NCBI GenBank assembly: GCA_963739975.1
Contig: CAVUCK010000022.1
Coordinates: forward strand, 1-64,000
Direction: 5' to 3'
Length of the DNA: 64,000 bases
Origin: JALZMG01 sp963739975
GTDB lineage: Bacteria > Actinomycetota > Acidimicrobiia > Acidimicrobiales > Ilumatobacteraceae
Shown here: piece by piece, positions 16,028 to 24,014 of the stretch
Position numbering within the stretch: position 1 is the first letter of the stretch
Layout of the letters: every line of letters begins with the position of its first letter
Notes under the pieces: generated by a model
Seen by the model: the letters and a program-made list of their open reading frames with translations, nothing else
Database searches by the model: none
Told to the model about the DNA's origin: nothing
Program-made: the position numbers and the translations under genes

Positions 16028-17776
16028 ATGAAGCAACTGACAGGACTCGACGGCAGCTTCCTGTACATGGAGACCGCCACGTCGTTCGGTCACGTCAACG
16101 GGCTTGGCATTTATTCCCGACCGAGCCCCGACTTCGACCCGTACGAGGCCGTCTACGACCGGTACGCCAGCTTCGTCGGCCGGCTCGAGCCGATGCGCCG
16201 GCGCGTCGTCGAGGTGCCGCTCAACCTCGATCACCCGTACTGGATCGACGATCCGGCCTTCGACCTCGACTTCCACGTCCGCCACCTGAGCATCGCCCCG
16301 CCGGGACGCGTCGATCAGCTCGGCGAGCAGATCTCGCGCATCGTCGGCCGCAGGATGGACCGCAGCCGGCCGCTGTGGGAGGTGTACGTCATCGAGGGCC
16401 TGGAGAGCGGGCGCTGGGCGCTGCTCACGAAGTACCACCACGCCACGATCGACGGCGCCTCGGGCGTCGTGATGATGATGCTGATGCACGACCTCACGGC
16501 CGACGCACCGCCGATCGAGGAGAGCCCGCCGTGGACGCCCGACGTCGTGCCGAGCGACATGGAGCTCCTGCGCCGCTCGGTCGAGAACCTGACCCGCAAC
16601 CCGGTCAAGCTCGTCCGCACCAGCCTGCGCATCGTGCGCGACGTGGCCGAGGGCGCGGGCGTCACCAGCGTCGGCGCGATGGCCCGCCAGGCCGGCTCGG
16701 CCATCCGCCGCGTCGTCAACCCCGGTGACCGGCCGCGCGTTGCACTGCCGGTGAGCTCGGCGCCGCCGACGCCGTGGAACAAGTCGATCACCGCCCACCG
16801 GCGCTTCGCCATGCGTTCGGCGTCGCTGTCCAACCTGAAGCGGCTGAAGGACGCCACTGGCGGCACCCTGAACGACGTCGTGATGGCGATCTCCGCCGGC
16901 GCGCTGCGCGAGTACTTGCTGCGCCACGACGCGCTACCCGACCGCCCGCTGCGGGCGATGGTGCCCGTCTCCATCCGCACCGGCGAGGAGGAGGACACGT
17001 GGACCAACCGCGTGTCCGGCATCATCGCTGACCTGCCGACCGACTGCGACGACCCGATCGAGCGCGTCGTGCGGTGCCGGGCGGCGATGGACGCCGCCAA
17101 GCGTCAGTTCGAGCTGGTACCGGCCGAGGCGATGGTCGACATCACGCAGTACGCCTCGCCGGTGGTGGCCACCGCGGCCATCCGCCTGGCCTCCCAGCTG
17201 CGCCTGGCCAACCGCGTCACGATGCCGATCAACGTGATCATCTCCAACGTGCCCGGGCCGCGCCAACCGCTCTACTTCAGCGGCGCCCAGCTGGAGCAGT
17301 ACATCCCGGTGTCGACGATCGCCGAGGGCATGGGCCTCAACATCACCGTGCACAGCTACCTCGACGAGATGACGTGGGGGCTGATCGCCTGCCGCGAGCT
17401 GGTCCCCGACCTGTGGGACATGGCCGACCTGCACATCGCCGAGATCGATCGGCTCTTCGAGGCGACCGGGGCCGAGTGGGCCGTGCCGCCGCGGCCGGCG
17501 CCGCCCCGGCGCGGGCCGGCCAAGCGGACGGCTCGTCGCTCGAGCGGCGCCAAGGCTGCCAAGATCGCCAAGGCGCCGGCCAAGCGCAGCGCGGCCAAAC
17601 GCAGCGCGGCCAAACGCAGCGCGGCCAAGCGCAGCGCGGCCAAACGCAGCGCGGCGAAGCGTTCGACGGCGTCGCCAGCCAAGGCGGCGAAGCGGACGGC
17701 GAAGAAGTCCACTGCCCGCCGTGGCGCCGCCAAACGGTCGGCGACGGGCGCGACGCGCCGGAGCGCCGCTGGATGA
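16028..17776 (+). CDS. Wax ester synthase/diacylglycerol acyltransferase (WS/DGAT) with histone-like tail
   Basis: A 582-residue acyltransferase that makes wax esters or triacylglycerol from acyl-CoA. The catalytic HHATIDG is at 137-143 (HHxxxDG), and the C-terminal DUF1298 region has NVIISNVPGP and GMGLNITVHSY. From about residue 488 an extra 95-residue tail of Lys, Arg, Ala and Ser follows, including five tandem AKRSA units encoded by a 15-bp DNA repeat. Such a tail is absent from most WS/DGATs; it resembles histone H1 or PhaF-type DNA-binding tails and may tether lipid droplets to DNA. The stop overlaps the next ATG (ATGA). Confidence 0.93.
   Translation: MKQLTGLDGSFLYMETATSFGHVNGLGIYSRPSPDFDPYEAVYDRYASFVGRLEPMRRRVVEVPLNLDHPYWIDDPAFDLDFHVRHLSIAPPGRVDQLGEQISRIVGRRMDRSRPLWEVYVIEGLESGRWALLTKYHHATIDGASGVVMMMLMHDLTADAPPIEESPPWTPDVVPSDMELLRRSVENLTRNPVKLVRTSLRIVRDVAEGAGVTSVGAMARQAGSAIRRVVNPGDRPRVALPVSSAPPTPWNKSITAHRRFAMRSASLSNLKRLKDATGGTLNDVVMAISAGALREYLLRHDALPDRPLRAMVPVSIRTGEEEDTWTNRVSGIIADLPTDCDDPIERVVRCRAAMDAAKRQFELVPAEAMVDITQYASPVVATAAIRLASQLRLANRVTMPINVIISNVPGPRQPLYFSGAQLEQYIPVSTIAEGMGLNITVHSYLDEMTWGLIACRELVPDLWDMADLHIAEIDRLFEATGAEWAVPPRPAPPRRGPAKRTARRSSGAKAAKIAKAPAKRSAAKRSAAKRSAAKRSAAKRSAAKRSTASPAKAAKRTAKKSTARRGAAKRSATGATRRSAAG
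17578..17655 (+). repeat. 15-bp tandem repeat coding AKRSA units
   Basis: Five copies of GGCCAA(A/G)CGCAGCGC in frame in the WS/DGAT tail. Likely prone to copy-number change. Confidence 0.85.
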
Positions 17777-18558
17777 GTGGTCCCGTCCGGGCGCCGTCGC
17801 GCCGCTTGCAGCTGATGGAGGTGGCGGTCTGGCCCTTCGAAGTGGCTGGGTTCTGGGCGGTGCAGCCGGCGCTGCGGGCGCTCGGCCGGGGCGACGATCA
17901 CCCGGTGCTGCTGCTGCCCGGGTTCGGGGCCAGTGACCTCTCGACGGTGCCACTGCGCTGGACCCTGCGTGGGCAGGGCTACTGGGCCCACGCGTGGCAG
18001 CAGGGACGCAACGTCGGGCCGACCCGCAGGGCCGTCACGGGGATGCGCCGCCGGCTCGAGCAGCTGTTCGGCGCACATGGCCGGCCGGTCACGGTGATCG
18101 GCCAGAGCCTCGGCGGCATCTACGCCCGGGTGCTGGCGCGGGAGCAGCCGCACATGGTGCGCCAGGTCATCACGCTGGGCAGCCCGTACCGCATGGTCGA
18201 GGGCGATCGCAGCGCGGCGCAGCCTGCGTGGCGGCGCGTCGAGCACCTGCACACCGCCGACTTGCCCCTGCGCGACCTGGCCGAGCACGAGCGACCACCC
18301 CTCGCCGTCCCGGCCACCTCGATCTACAGCCGCACCGACGGCATCGCGCCGTGGCAGACGTGCATCGACGTGGTCGGGCCGTCGTCGGAGAACATCGAGA
18401 TCCGCGGCAGCCACGTGGGCATGGCCGTCAACCCGGCGACGGTGTTCGCCATCCTCGATCGGCTGGCCCAGCCCGAGGACGACTGGCGGCCCTTCCAGCC
18501 TCCGCTGCCGATCCGGCCGTGGTACCCCCGGGCGACGGACTGGCGTGGCGCCGCCTGA
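17773..18558 (+). CDS. Lipase-like alpha/beta hydrolase
   Basis: A 261-residue alpha/beta-hydrolase. PVLLLPGFG (44-52) is the oxyanion strand-loop, GQSLGG (110-115) is the nucleophile elbow with Ser112, an Asp lies in SRTDGIAPW and His near 217 in GSHVGM. The pattern resembles triacylglycerol lipases and esterase/PGAP1-like hydrolases. It is translationally coupled to the WS/DGAT gene by an ATGA overlap and overlaps the PhoD-like gene by 14 nt. Hydrolysis of storage lipid or control of acyl ester pools fits the context, but the substrate is not known. Confidence 0.88.
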   Translation: MSGPVRAPSRRLQLMEVAVWPFEVAGFWAVQPALRALGRGDDHPVLLLPGFGASDLSTVPLRWTLRGQGYWAHAWQQGRNVGPTRRAVTGMRRRLEQLFGAHGRPVTVIGQSLGGIYARVLAREQPHMVRQVITLGSPYRMVEGDRSAAQPAWRRVEHLHTADLPLRDLAEHERPPLAVPATSIYSRTDGIAPWQTCIDVVGPSSENIEIRGSHVGMAVNPATVFAILDRLAQPEDDWRPFQPPLPIRPWYPRATDWRGAA

Positions 18559-20236
18559 GGCCCGCGCCATCGACCGAGCGCCGATCTTCGCCCACGCGGT
18601 CGCCTCGTTCGAGCCGACGGCGTCGGGCGTGCTGCTGTGGACCCGGCTCGGCGCCGAGGAGACCACCACCGACTGGCTGGTCGCTCGCGACCCGGAGCTG
18701 ACCGACGTGGTCGCCTGCGGGTCGGCCGAGACGGGGGCGGCCCAGGACCACACCGTCGTCGTCGACGTCGACGGGCTGGCGCCGGCGACGTCGTACTGGT
18801 ACCGCTTCTCGGCCGGCGGCGACGACTCGCCGGTCGGCAGGACCCGCACGTTGCCGGCGGGTCCTGTCGACTCGTTCCGCATCGGGACCGTCTCCTGCGC
18901 CCACTTCTCGGTCGCTCCGCTCGGCGTGTACCGAGCGCTCGCCGAGCGGGAGCTCGACCTCGTGCTGCACCTCGGCGACTACCTGTACGAGGACGACGGG
19001 CACGACGGCCCGCGCGACCACGACCCGCCGCACACCGCGGTGACGCAGGACGACTACCGCCGCCGGCTGGCGCAGTTGCGCGCCGACCCCGATCTGGCGG
19101 CCTTGCACCTGCGCCACCCGATGATCGCCATCTGGGACGACCACGACCTGGCCGACAACGCGTGGCGCGAGGGGGCCAAGCGCCACGACCCCAGCCGCGA
19201 CGGTCCGTGGGCGGTGCGCGTCGCCGCCGCCGCGGCGGCGCGCCAGGAGTGGCTCCCGGCGCGGCTGCGTGATCCAGAGGACCCGAAGCTGGTCTGGCGG
19301 GCGGTCGGCATCGGCGAGCTGGCCGAGCTGGTGCTCCTCGACTCCCGGTTCGTCGGGCGCGACCTGCAGGCCGGCTGCGACGGCGCGCCGCCGCTCGACG
19401 CCCCTGACCGGTCGCTGCTCGGCGAGCCGCAGCGGCGCTGGCTCGAGGATCGCCTGGCCGACACGTCGCGACCGTGGGCGATCGTCGCCAACGGCGTCGT
19501 CGTCAACTCGATCGAGCTGCCGTGGCCGTGGGCCCTGCGCTCCGCCGATCGCCTGCTGCCCAACGGTTACGCCATCTTCGACGGCCGGGTCATGCACGAC
19601 GATCAGTGGGACGGCTATCCCGCCGAGCGCCGGCGGGTCGCCCGGTGGATCGCCGACCGTGGGCGAGCCGGCGGTCGGACCGTGTTGCTGTCGGCCGACG
19701 TGCACTCGTCGTGGGCGTTCCTCGGCCCGCTCGAGCGTCCCGCCGGTGAGGCGGTCGCCGTCGAGTTCACGACGCCGGCGGTGTCGTCGGCGGCGATGGG
19801 CCGAGCGCACTACCCGGGCCTGTGGCGAGTGCTCGACGACGCCGTGTTGGAGCTCGACCACGTGGCGTGGGCCGAGGTCACGAAGCGCGGCTACACGGTC
19901 CTCACGATCCAGCCCGACCAGGTCGCCAGCGAGTGGTGGTTCGTGGAGCCCTACGACGCGGACCCGGCGGCGACGGCGGAGCTGGGGGCGCGGTTCGTGA
20001 CACCGCGCGCTCCGTGGCCGCCGACGCTGGTGCGTGACGACGTGGCGGTCGCCGACCCCGAACGACCGGGTCTGCCCCGACCCCTTCCAGCGCGGCCCGC
20101 CGATCTCGTCAGGCTCCGGCGGAGCCGACTCCTGCGGCTCGGTGCCGAGGGCGCCGGCGTGGCCACCGCCGTGGTCGGCGCCGTTGCCGGCGCGGCGGCG
20201 TTGGCCGGCGCCGTGTTCCGGGCCCGGCGGCGCTGA
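18545..20236 (+). CDS. PhoD-like phosphodiesterase/alkaline phosphatase
   Basis: A 563-residue metallophosphatase of the PhoD family. An N-terminal Fn3-like PhoD_N domain (to about 105) has the SGVLLWTRL and YWYRFSAGG strands. Metal-binding motifs follow: GDYLYED (144-150), WDDHDLADN (197-205) and SADVHSSW (near 384). No Tat or Sec signal is seen at the GTG start, so unlike secreted PhoD it may be cytoplasmic; actinobacterial members without a signal are common. A C-terminal hydrophobic stretch (AGVATAVVGAVAGAAALAGAVF) followed by RARRR looks like a single membrane anchor. Third gene of the WS/DGAT operon. Confidence 0.9.
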   Translation: MAPPEARAIDRAPIFAHAVASFEPTASGVLLWTRLGAEETTTDWLVARDPELTDVVACGSAETGAAQDHTVVVDVDGLAPATSYWYRFSAGGDDSPVGRTRTLPAGPVDSFRIGTVSCAHFSVAPLGVYRALAERELDLVLHLGDYLYEDDGHDGPRDHDPPHTAVTQDDYRRRLAQLRADPDLAALHLRHPMIAIWDDHDLADNAWREGAKRHDPSRDGPWAVRVAAAAAARQEWLPARLRDPEDPKLVWRAVGIGELAELVLLDSRFVGRDLQAGCDGAPPLDAPDRSLLGEPQRRWLEDRLADTSRPWAIVANGVVVNSIELPWPWALRSADRLLPNGYAIFDGRVMHDDQWDGYPAERRRVARWIADRGRAGGRTVLLSADVHSSWAFLGPLERPAGEAVAVEFTTPAVSSAAMGRAHYPGLWRVLDDAVLELDHVAWAEVTKRGYTVLTIQPDQVASEWWFVEPYDADPAATAELGARFVTPRAPWPPTLVRDDVAVADPERPGLPRPLPARPADLVRLRRSRLLRLGAEGAGVATAVVGAVAGAAALAGAVFRARRR

Positions 20237-20257
20237 CGCGACGGGCCGAGCGGTCGC

Positions 20258-20263
20258 TACCGT
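20258..20263 (+). promoter_or_regulatory. -10 box of the CHRD lipoprotein gene (leaderless)
   Basis: TACCGT nine bases before ATG 20273; no Shine-Dalgarno sequence. Confidence 0.4.
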
Positions 20264-20272
20264 CGCCCGGCC

Positions 20273-20827
20273 ATGCGCCCAGTTCTGTTCGTCCTCGGGA
20301 CCATCGTCGCGGTGACGGCGTGCGGCTCCGACTCCGACTCGGACTCCGACTCGGACGCTGCCGACTCGACGACGGCGCCGAGCAGCGCGGTCGATCCCAC
20401 GACGCCGGCGACCGACGATCCCGACCGCGGGCCGATCTTCGTCGTCGAGCTGTCGGGCGACGCCGAGGTGCCTGGACCGGGCGCCGCCGGGGCGAGCGGC
20501 CGCCTGGAGCTGGAGATCAGTGCCGAGCTGTCCACCGTCTGCGTCAACGGCGAGGTCGGGGGCACCGATGAGATCGACCGTCTCCACCTGCACAGCGGGA
20601 CGGCCGAGGAACCAAGCGAGGGCGGCGACGTGACGATCGATCTGGGTGCGCCGCCCACCGATCAGACGTTCCCGCCGTTCCTCCTCAACTACTGCGTCAA
20701 CGCCGACGGCGCCGAGCTGGAGGACCTGCTCGCCGAGCTGGACGAGGACCCGAGCGACTACTTCGTCCACGTCATCACCGCCGAGTTCCCGGAGGGTGCA
20801 GGGCGCGGCCAGCTCGGCGCCCCCTGA
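20273..20827 (+). CDS. CHRD-domain lipoprotein
   Basis: A 184-residue exported protein. The signal peptide MRPVLFVLGTIVAVTAC ends in a lipobox with Cys17, followed by a striking (SD)n linker and a Thr/Ser/Pro-rich spacer. From about residue 58 a CHRD domain (chordin-like beta-sandwich) is recognisable: VVELSGDAEVPGPGA, RLHLHSGTAEE and YFVHVITAEFPEGAGRGQL. CHRD proteins are extracytoplasmic with no agreed function. It has its own leaderless promoter after phoD and is followed by an inverted-repeat array. Confidence 0.88.
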   Translation: MRPVLFVLGTIVAVTACGSDSDSDSDSDAADSTTAPSSAVDPTTPATDDPDRGPIFVVELSGDAEVPGPGAAGASGRLELEISAELSTVCVNGEVGGTDEIDRLHLHSGTAEEPSEGGDVTIDLGAPPTDQTFPPFLLNYCVNADGAELEDLLAELDEDPSDYFVHVITAEFPEGAGRGQLGAP

Positions 20828-20837
20828 CCTCCGGCGT

Positions 20838-20984
20838 CTGCGTGAGCGAACGCGTCACCCCCGCGCTGTTCGCTCACGCAGAACCCGAGGCGGCGCTCAG
20901 CGTGAGCGAACACGCCGGATGTGGTCTTTCGCTCACGCTGAGCGAGAGCGCTCGGCGGGCTGTTTGCTCACGCAGAGCGAGATC
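20838..20984. terminator. Array of related inverted repeats between convergent genes
   Basis: CTGCGTGAGCGAAC (20838-20851) pairs with 20868-20881; CAGCGTGAGCGAA (20898-20910) pairs with 20928-20940; a fifth half-site GCTCACGCAG lies at about 20966-20975. All share a GTGAGCGAA core. They separate the CHRD and DUF1992 genes, so bidirectional termination is likely; repeated protein-binding sites are possible. Confidence 0.5.
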
Positions 20985-21177
20985 AGTCGCTCTGCTCGGC
21001 GTCCTCGCGGGCCAGGCGCTGGCGTTCGCGAATGACGAACTGCTCGGCCCACCAGCCGTCGGGGCGGTGCTGGTCGAGGTCGGGGATCGGCTTGCCGCGC
21101 AGCGGACCCGGATCCAGTTCGCCACGCTCGATGGCCTCGGCGATGCGCTGCTCCACGAGCCGCTCGATCCAGCTCAC
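20983..21177 (-). CDS. DUF1992 (DnaJ-like subfamily C28) small protein
   Basis: A 64-residue protein matching the DUF1992 consensus: IERLVEQRIAEAIERGELDPGPLRGKPIPDLD, then an aromatic RPDGWWAEQFVIRERQ. The domain is shared with DNAJC28-like proteins but has no J domain; the function is unknown. GTG start, preceded by TAGCGT at 6 nt, fits a leaderless transcript. Divergent from the DsbA-like gene. Confidence 0.85.
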   Translation of the reverse strand: MSWIERLVEQRIAEAIERGELDPGPLRGKPIPDLDQHRPDGWWAEQFVIRERQRLAREDAEQSD

Positions 21178-21183
21178 CCGCCC

Positions 21184-21189
21184 ACGCTA
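21184..21189 (-). promoter_or_regulatory. -10 box of the DUF1992 gene (leaderless)
   Basis: TAGCGT on the minus strand, 6 nt before GTG 21177. Confidence 0.4.
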
Positions 21190-21234
21190 TGGCCAACGAG
21201 GCAACACCACCGCACGCTGCTTGGCTGGGCGGCG

Positions 21235-21858
21235 ATGGCAGCCTCCCAGACGTTTCAATTCTTCTTCGACCCCGTCTGCCCATGGACGTGGATGACCTCC
21301 CGCTGGCTCGTCGACGCCGCCGAGCAGACCGGCGCCACCGTCGAGTGGCACAACCTGAGCCTGGCCGTGGTCAACGCCGACCGCGAGATCCCCGAGCAGT
21401 ACCGGGCGGCCGTCCAGGCGTCGATCAAGGCGCACCGCGTCATCGCCGCCCTGCTGGCCGACGGCGAGCAAGGTCTGGTCGGTGACTTCTACACCGAGTG
21501 GGGCCGGCGCGCCCACCACGACGGGGTCGAGCCGTCGGCGACGCTGGTCGCCGAGGTGGCGGGCGCCGTCGGCGCCGACCGCTGGGCGGCGGCCGCCGAC
21601 GACGAGTCGTGGGATGCCGCCATCGAGCGCTCGACCGCCGAGGGCCAGGAACTGGCGGGTGGCGACGACGTCGGATCGCCGGTGCTCGCCTTCGGATCAC
21701 CGCGCGTCGGCGTGTTCGGGCCGATCGTGTCGCCGCCGCCGGAAGGCGCAGCGGCCGTCGCCCTGCTCGACCAGGTGGTCGCCGCCGCGTCGAACCCGGC
21801 GTTCTTCGAGCTCAAGCGCGGCCGCACGGGCGGCCCGCGCATGGGCCCCCGCCCGTAA
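21235..21858 (+). CDS. DsbA-family protein, Rv2466c-like mycothiol-dependent reductase
   Basis: A 207-residue thioredoxin-fold protein. FFDPVCPWTWMTSRWL (10-25), EQYR, and the terminal FFELKRGRTGGP match Mycobacterium Rv2466c, a mycothiol-dependent nitroreductase/peroxidase-like DsbA protein. As I recall the family, Rv2466c has a CPWC active site; here it is CPWT (15-18), so the resolving Cys is missing and a one-cysteine mechanism through mycothiol is implied. No signal peptide, so cytoplasmic. Start chosen by homology at ATG 21235; the frame upstream shows no similarity. Confidence 0.85.
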   Translation: MAASQTFQFFFDPVCPWTWMTSRWLVDAAEQTGATVEWHNLSLAVVNADREIPEQYRAAVQASIKAHRVIAALLADGEQGLVGDFYTEWGRRAHHDGVEPSATLVAEVAGAVGADRWAAAADDESWDAAIERSTAEGQELAGGDDVGSPVLAFGSPRVGVFGPIVSPPPEGAAAVALLDQVVAAASNPAFFELKRGRTGGPRMGPRP

Positions 21859-21863
21859 GCCCT

Positions 21864-21915
21864 CGTTTACGTCCGGATTTTGGTTACACCGGTAACCAGA
21901 ATCCGGACGTAAACG
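21864..21915. terminator. Long perfect palindrome between convergent genes
   Basis: CGTTTACGTCCGGATT (21864-21879) and its exact complement at 21900-21915 flank an inner TGGTTAC/GTAACCA stem and a 4-nt ACCG loop. It starts 6 nt after the DsbA-like stop and ends 6 nt before the acyl-CoA dehydrogenase stop, so a bidirectional terminator is likely. Confidence 0.75.
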
Positions 21916-21920
21916 GGACC

Positions 21921-23156
21921 TCAGACGGGCAGGTCGCCGGTGGCGGTGCGGGTGCTGCCCGTGTCCTTGTAGGCGGCGATCGTGCGCTGGGCGATGCGCA
22001 TCTGGTGCACCTCGTCGGCGCCGTCGGCGAAGCGGGCCCAGCGGGCGTGCTGGTACATGTGGGCCAGCGGGGTGTCCGTCGAGTAGCCGAGCGCGCCGTG
22101 GACCTGGATCGACCGGTCGATCACCCGGTTGAGCATGTTGGCCACGAAGTGCTTGGCCATCGACACCTCGGCGCTGAAATCTTCCTTCCGATCGATCTTG
22201 TACGCCGCGTGGAGGACCATCAGCTTCGACTGGTACAGCTCCATCGCCGAGTCGGCGATCAACCACTGGATGCCCTGCTTCTCGGCCAGCAGCGAGCCGT
22301 GGGAGAACCGGTTGAGCGACCGGTCGACCATCATGTCGAGCGCCGTCTCGGCCTGGGCGATCCACCGCATGCAGTGGGCCAGCCGGGCCGGGCCGAGCCG
22401 GTACTGCCCCAGCAGGTGACCCTGTCCCCGACCGCCGAGCATCTTGGACTCGTGCAGGCGAAGATCTTCGATGAGGATCTCCGAGTGCCCGGTGCCGCCG
22501 TGCATCGTCTCGATCTGGCGCACCTCGGTCCAGCCGTCTGACGGGAGGTCGACGATGAAGGCCGTGTTCGCCGCCTGCGGCAGGTCGGGGTCGTCCTCGG
22601 TGCGGGCGATCAGGATGGCGAACTTCGCCCGGTGGGCGTTGGAGATGAACCACTTGTGCCCGTTGAGCACCCACTCCTCGCCGTCCTGGTAGCCCTTCGT
22701 CTGGATCAGCGTCGGGTCCGAGCCGGCGACCTCTGGCTCGGTCATGGCGAAGCACGACATCGCCGAGCCCTCGCACAGCGGCCTGAGGTACTGCTCCTTC
22801 TGCTCGTCGGTGCCCCAGTGCAGCAGGGTGTGCATGTTGCCCTCATCGGGCGCCTGGCAGTTGAACACCCACGGGCCGTACGACGACTTGGCCGCCTCGG
22901 CCTGGACCATCGCCAGCTGGACGTGCCCGAGACCCATGCCGCCCCACTCCTCGGGCATGTGGGGCAGCCAGATGCCGGCGTCCCGGGCCTGCTTGCGCAT
23001 GTCCAGGAGCGCACCGATGTACGCCGTGCGGTCGTGCGCTTGGAGCTGCTCGTCGTGGATCTTCTCCTCCGTCGGCTTGATGACGTCGTCGACGAAGGTG
23101 CGGATCCGGGAGCGGATCTCCTCCAGTTCGGGCGAGAGGCTGAAATCGATGGCCAT
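21921..23156 (-). CDS. Acyl-CoA dehydrogenase
   Basis: A 411-residue FAD enzyme that oxidises acyl-CoA to trans-2-enoyl-CoA. It has the family layout: an N-terminal helical domain, the CFAMTEPEVAGSDPT and WVLNGHKWFISNA middle strands, and C-terminal helices with RLAHCMRWIAQAETALDMMVDR and QVHGALGYSTDTPLAHMYQHAR. The GYSTDTPL motif marks the FAD/substrate site region where CaiA-like members carry the catalytic base. Starts 5 nt after the crotonase stop; the pair forms a beta-oxidation operon. Confidence 0.95.
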   Translation of the reverse strand: MAIDFSLSPELEEIRSRIRTFVDDVIKPTEEKIHDEQLQAHDRTAYIGALLDMRKQARDAGIWLPHMPEEWGGMGLGHVQLAMVQAEAAKSSYGPWVFNCQAPDEGNMHTLLHWGTDEQKEQYLRPLCEGSAMSCFAMTEPEVAGSDPTLIQTKGYQDGEEWVLNGHKWFISNAHRAKFAILIARTEDDPDLPQAANTAFIVDLPSDGWTEVRQIETMHGGTGHSEILIEDLRLHESKMLGGRGQGHLLGQYRLGPARLAHCMRWIAQAETALDMMVDRSLNRFSHGSLLAEKQGIQWLIADSAMELYQSKLMVLHAAYKIDRKEDFSAEVSMAKHFVANMLNRVIDRSIQVHGALGYSTDTPLAHMYQHARWARFADGADEVHQMRIAQRTIAAYKDTGSTRTATGDLPV

Positions 23157-23161
23157 GGCGA

Positions 23162-23914
23162 TTACCGCCCGCTCCAGGACGGCGCCCGCTTCTCGGCGAA
23201 CGCCGTCGGGCCCTCCTTGGCGTCCTGCGACGTGAACACCTGGGCGATCAGCGGGGCCTGGAACTTCCAGGCCTCCTCCTCGGTCATCCCCCGGGTGCCG
23301 CGGATCACCGTCTTGCTGGCGGCGACCGACAGCGGGGCGTTGCGGGCGATCCGCTCGGCCAGCTCCATGGCAGCATCCACCGCCCCGCCCGGCTCCGTCA
23401 GCCGGCTGACCAGCCCGTAGGCGTGAGCCTGCTCGGCCGTGATCGGATCGGCGGTCAGGGCCATCTCCATGGCCACGGCGTAGGGAACCCGGTCGGGCAG
23501 GCGGATGACGGCCCCGCCGGCGGCGAAGAGCCCGACGCCGGCCTCGGGGATGCCGAGCTTGACGTTGTCGGCGGCGACCAGCAGATCGCAGGCCAGGGCC
23601 ATCTCCAGCCCGCCGGCCAGGGCGAACCCCTCGATGGCGGCGATCAGCGGCTTGCGGGCTCCGTGCTGGAAGAACTCGCCGAACCCCTGGGGCGGCCCGC
23701 TCTTGGCGAACGCCTTGAGGTCCATCCCGGCGCAGAACCCCCGGCCGGCGCCGGTCAGCACGCCGGCCGTCAACCCGTCGTCACCGTCGAGCTGGGCCAC
23801 GGCGGCCAGAACGCCCTGGGCCAGGTCGGTGTCGATGGCGTTCATCGCCTCCGGCCGGTTGAGCGTGATCAGCAGCACCCGCCCACGGGTCTCGGTCAAG
23901 ACAGTGTCGGACAT
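23162..23914 (-). CDS. Enoyl-CoA hydratase/isomerase family protein (crotonase)
   Basis: A 250-residue crotonase-fold protein. The oxyanion-hole motifs AGRGFCAGMDLKAF and GFALAGGLEMALACDL are present; the residue positions equivalent to the two hydratase Glu are not both obvious (GIPEAGVGLFAAGGA), so isomerase or another reaction is possible. ATG 23914 is preferred to GTG 23920 because TACGGT lies 7 nt upstream. First gene of a two-gene operon with the acyl-CoA dehydrogenase. Confidence 0.92.
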   Translation of the reverse strand: MSDTVLTETRGRVLLITLNRPEAMNAIDTDLAQGVLAAVAQLDGDDGLTAGVLTGAGRGFCAGMDLKAFAKSGPPQGFGEFFQHGARKPLIAAIEGFALAGGLEMALACDLLVAADNVKLGIPEAGVGLFAAGGAVIRLPDRVPYAVAMEMALTADPITAEQAHAYGLVSRLTEPGGAVDAAMELAERIARNAPLSVAASKTVIRGTRGMTEEEAWKFQAPLIAQVFTSQDAKEGPTAFAEKRAPSWSGR

Positions 23915-23921
23915 GGCCACG

Positions 23922-23927
23922 ACCGTA
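23922..23927 (-). promoter_or_regulatory. -10 box of the crotonase gene (leaderless)
   Basis: TACGGT on the minus strand, 7 nt before ATG 23914. Confidence 0.4.
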
Positions 23928-24002
23928 AGTGATGTGGTTCTGGCAGGAGCAACCGACCGCTGTGAGTCGATCCGTACGGCCAGAACGGGGGTTCGGGTGA
24001 CC

Positions 24003-24008
24003 TACCTT
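24003..24008 (+). promoter_or_regulatory. -10 box of gpsA (leaderless)
   Basis: TACCTT six bases before ATG 24015. Confidence 0.4.
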
Positions 24009-24014
24009 TACGCC

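Noticed and set aside
20842..21858. A long plus-strand frame starting VSERVTPALF upstream of the DsbA-like gene
   Set aside because: It starts in the inverted-repeat array, crosses the DUF1992 gene in antisense, and only its part from 21235 resembles a protein. The SERV match to the leader family is by codon chance.
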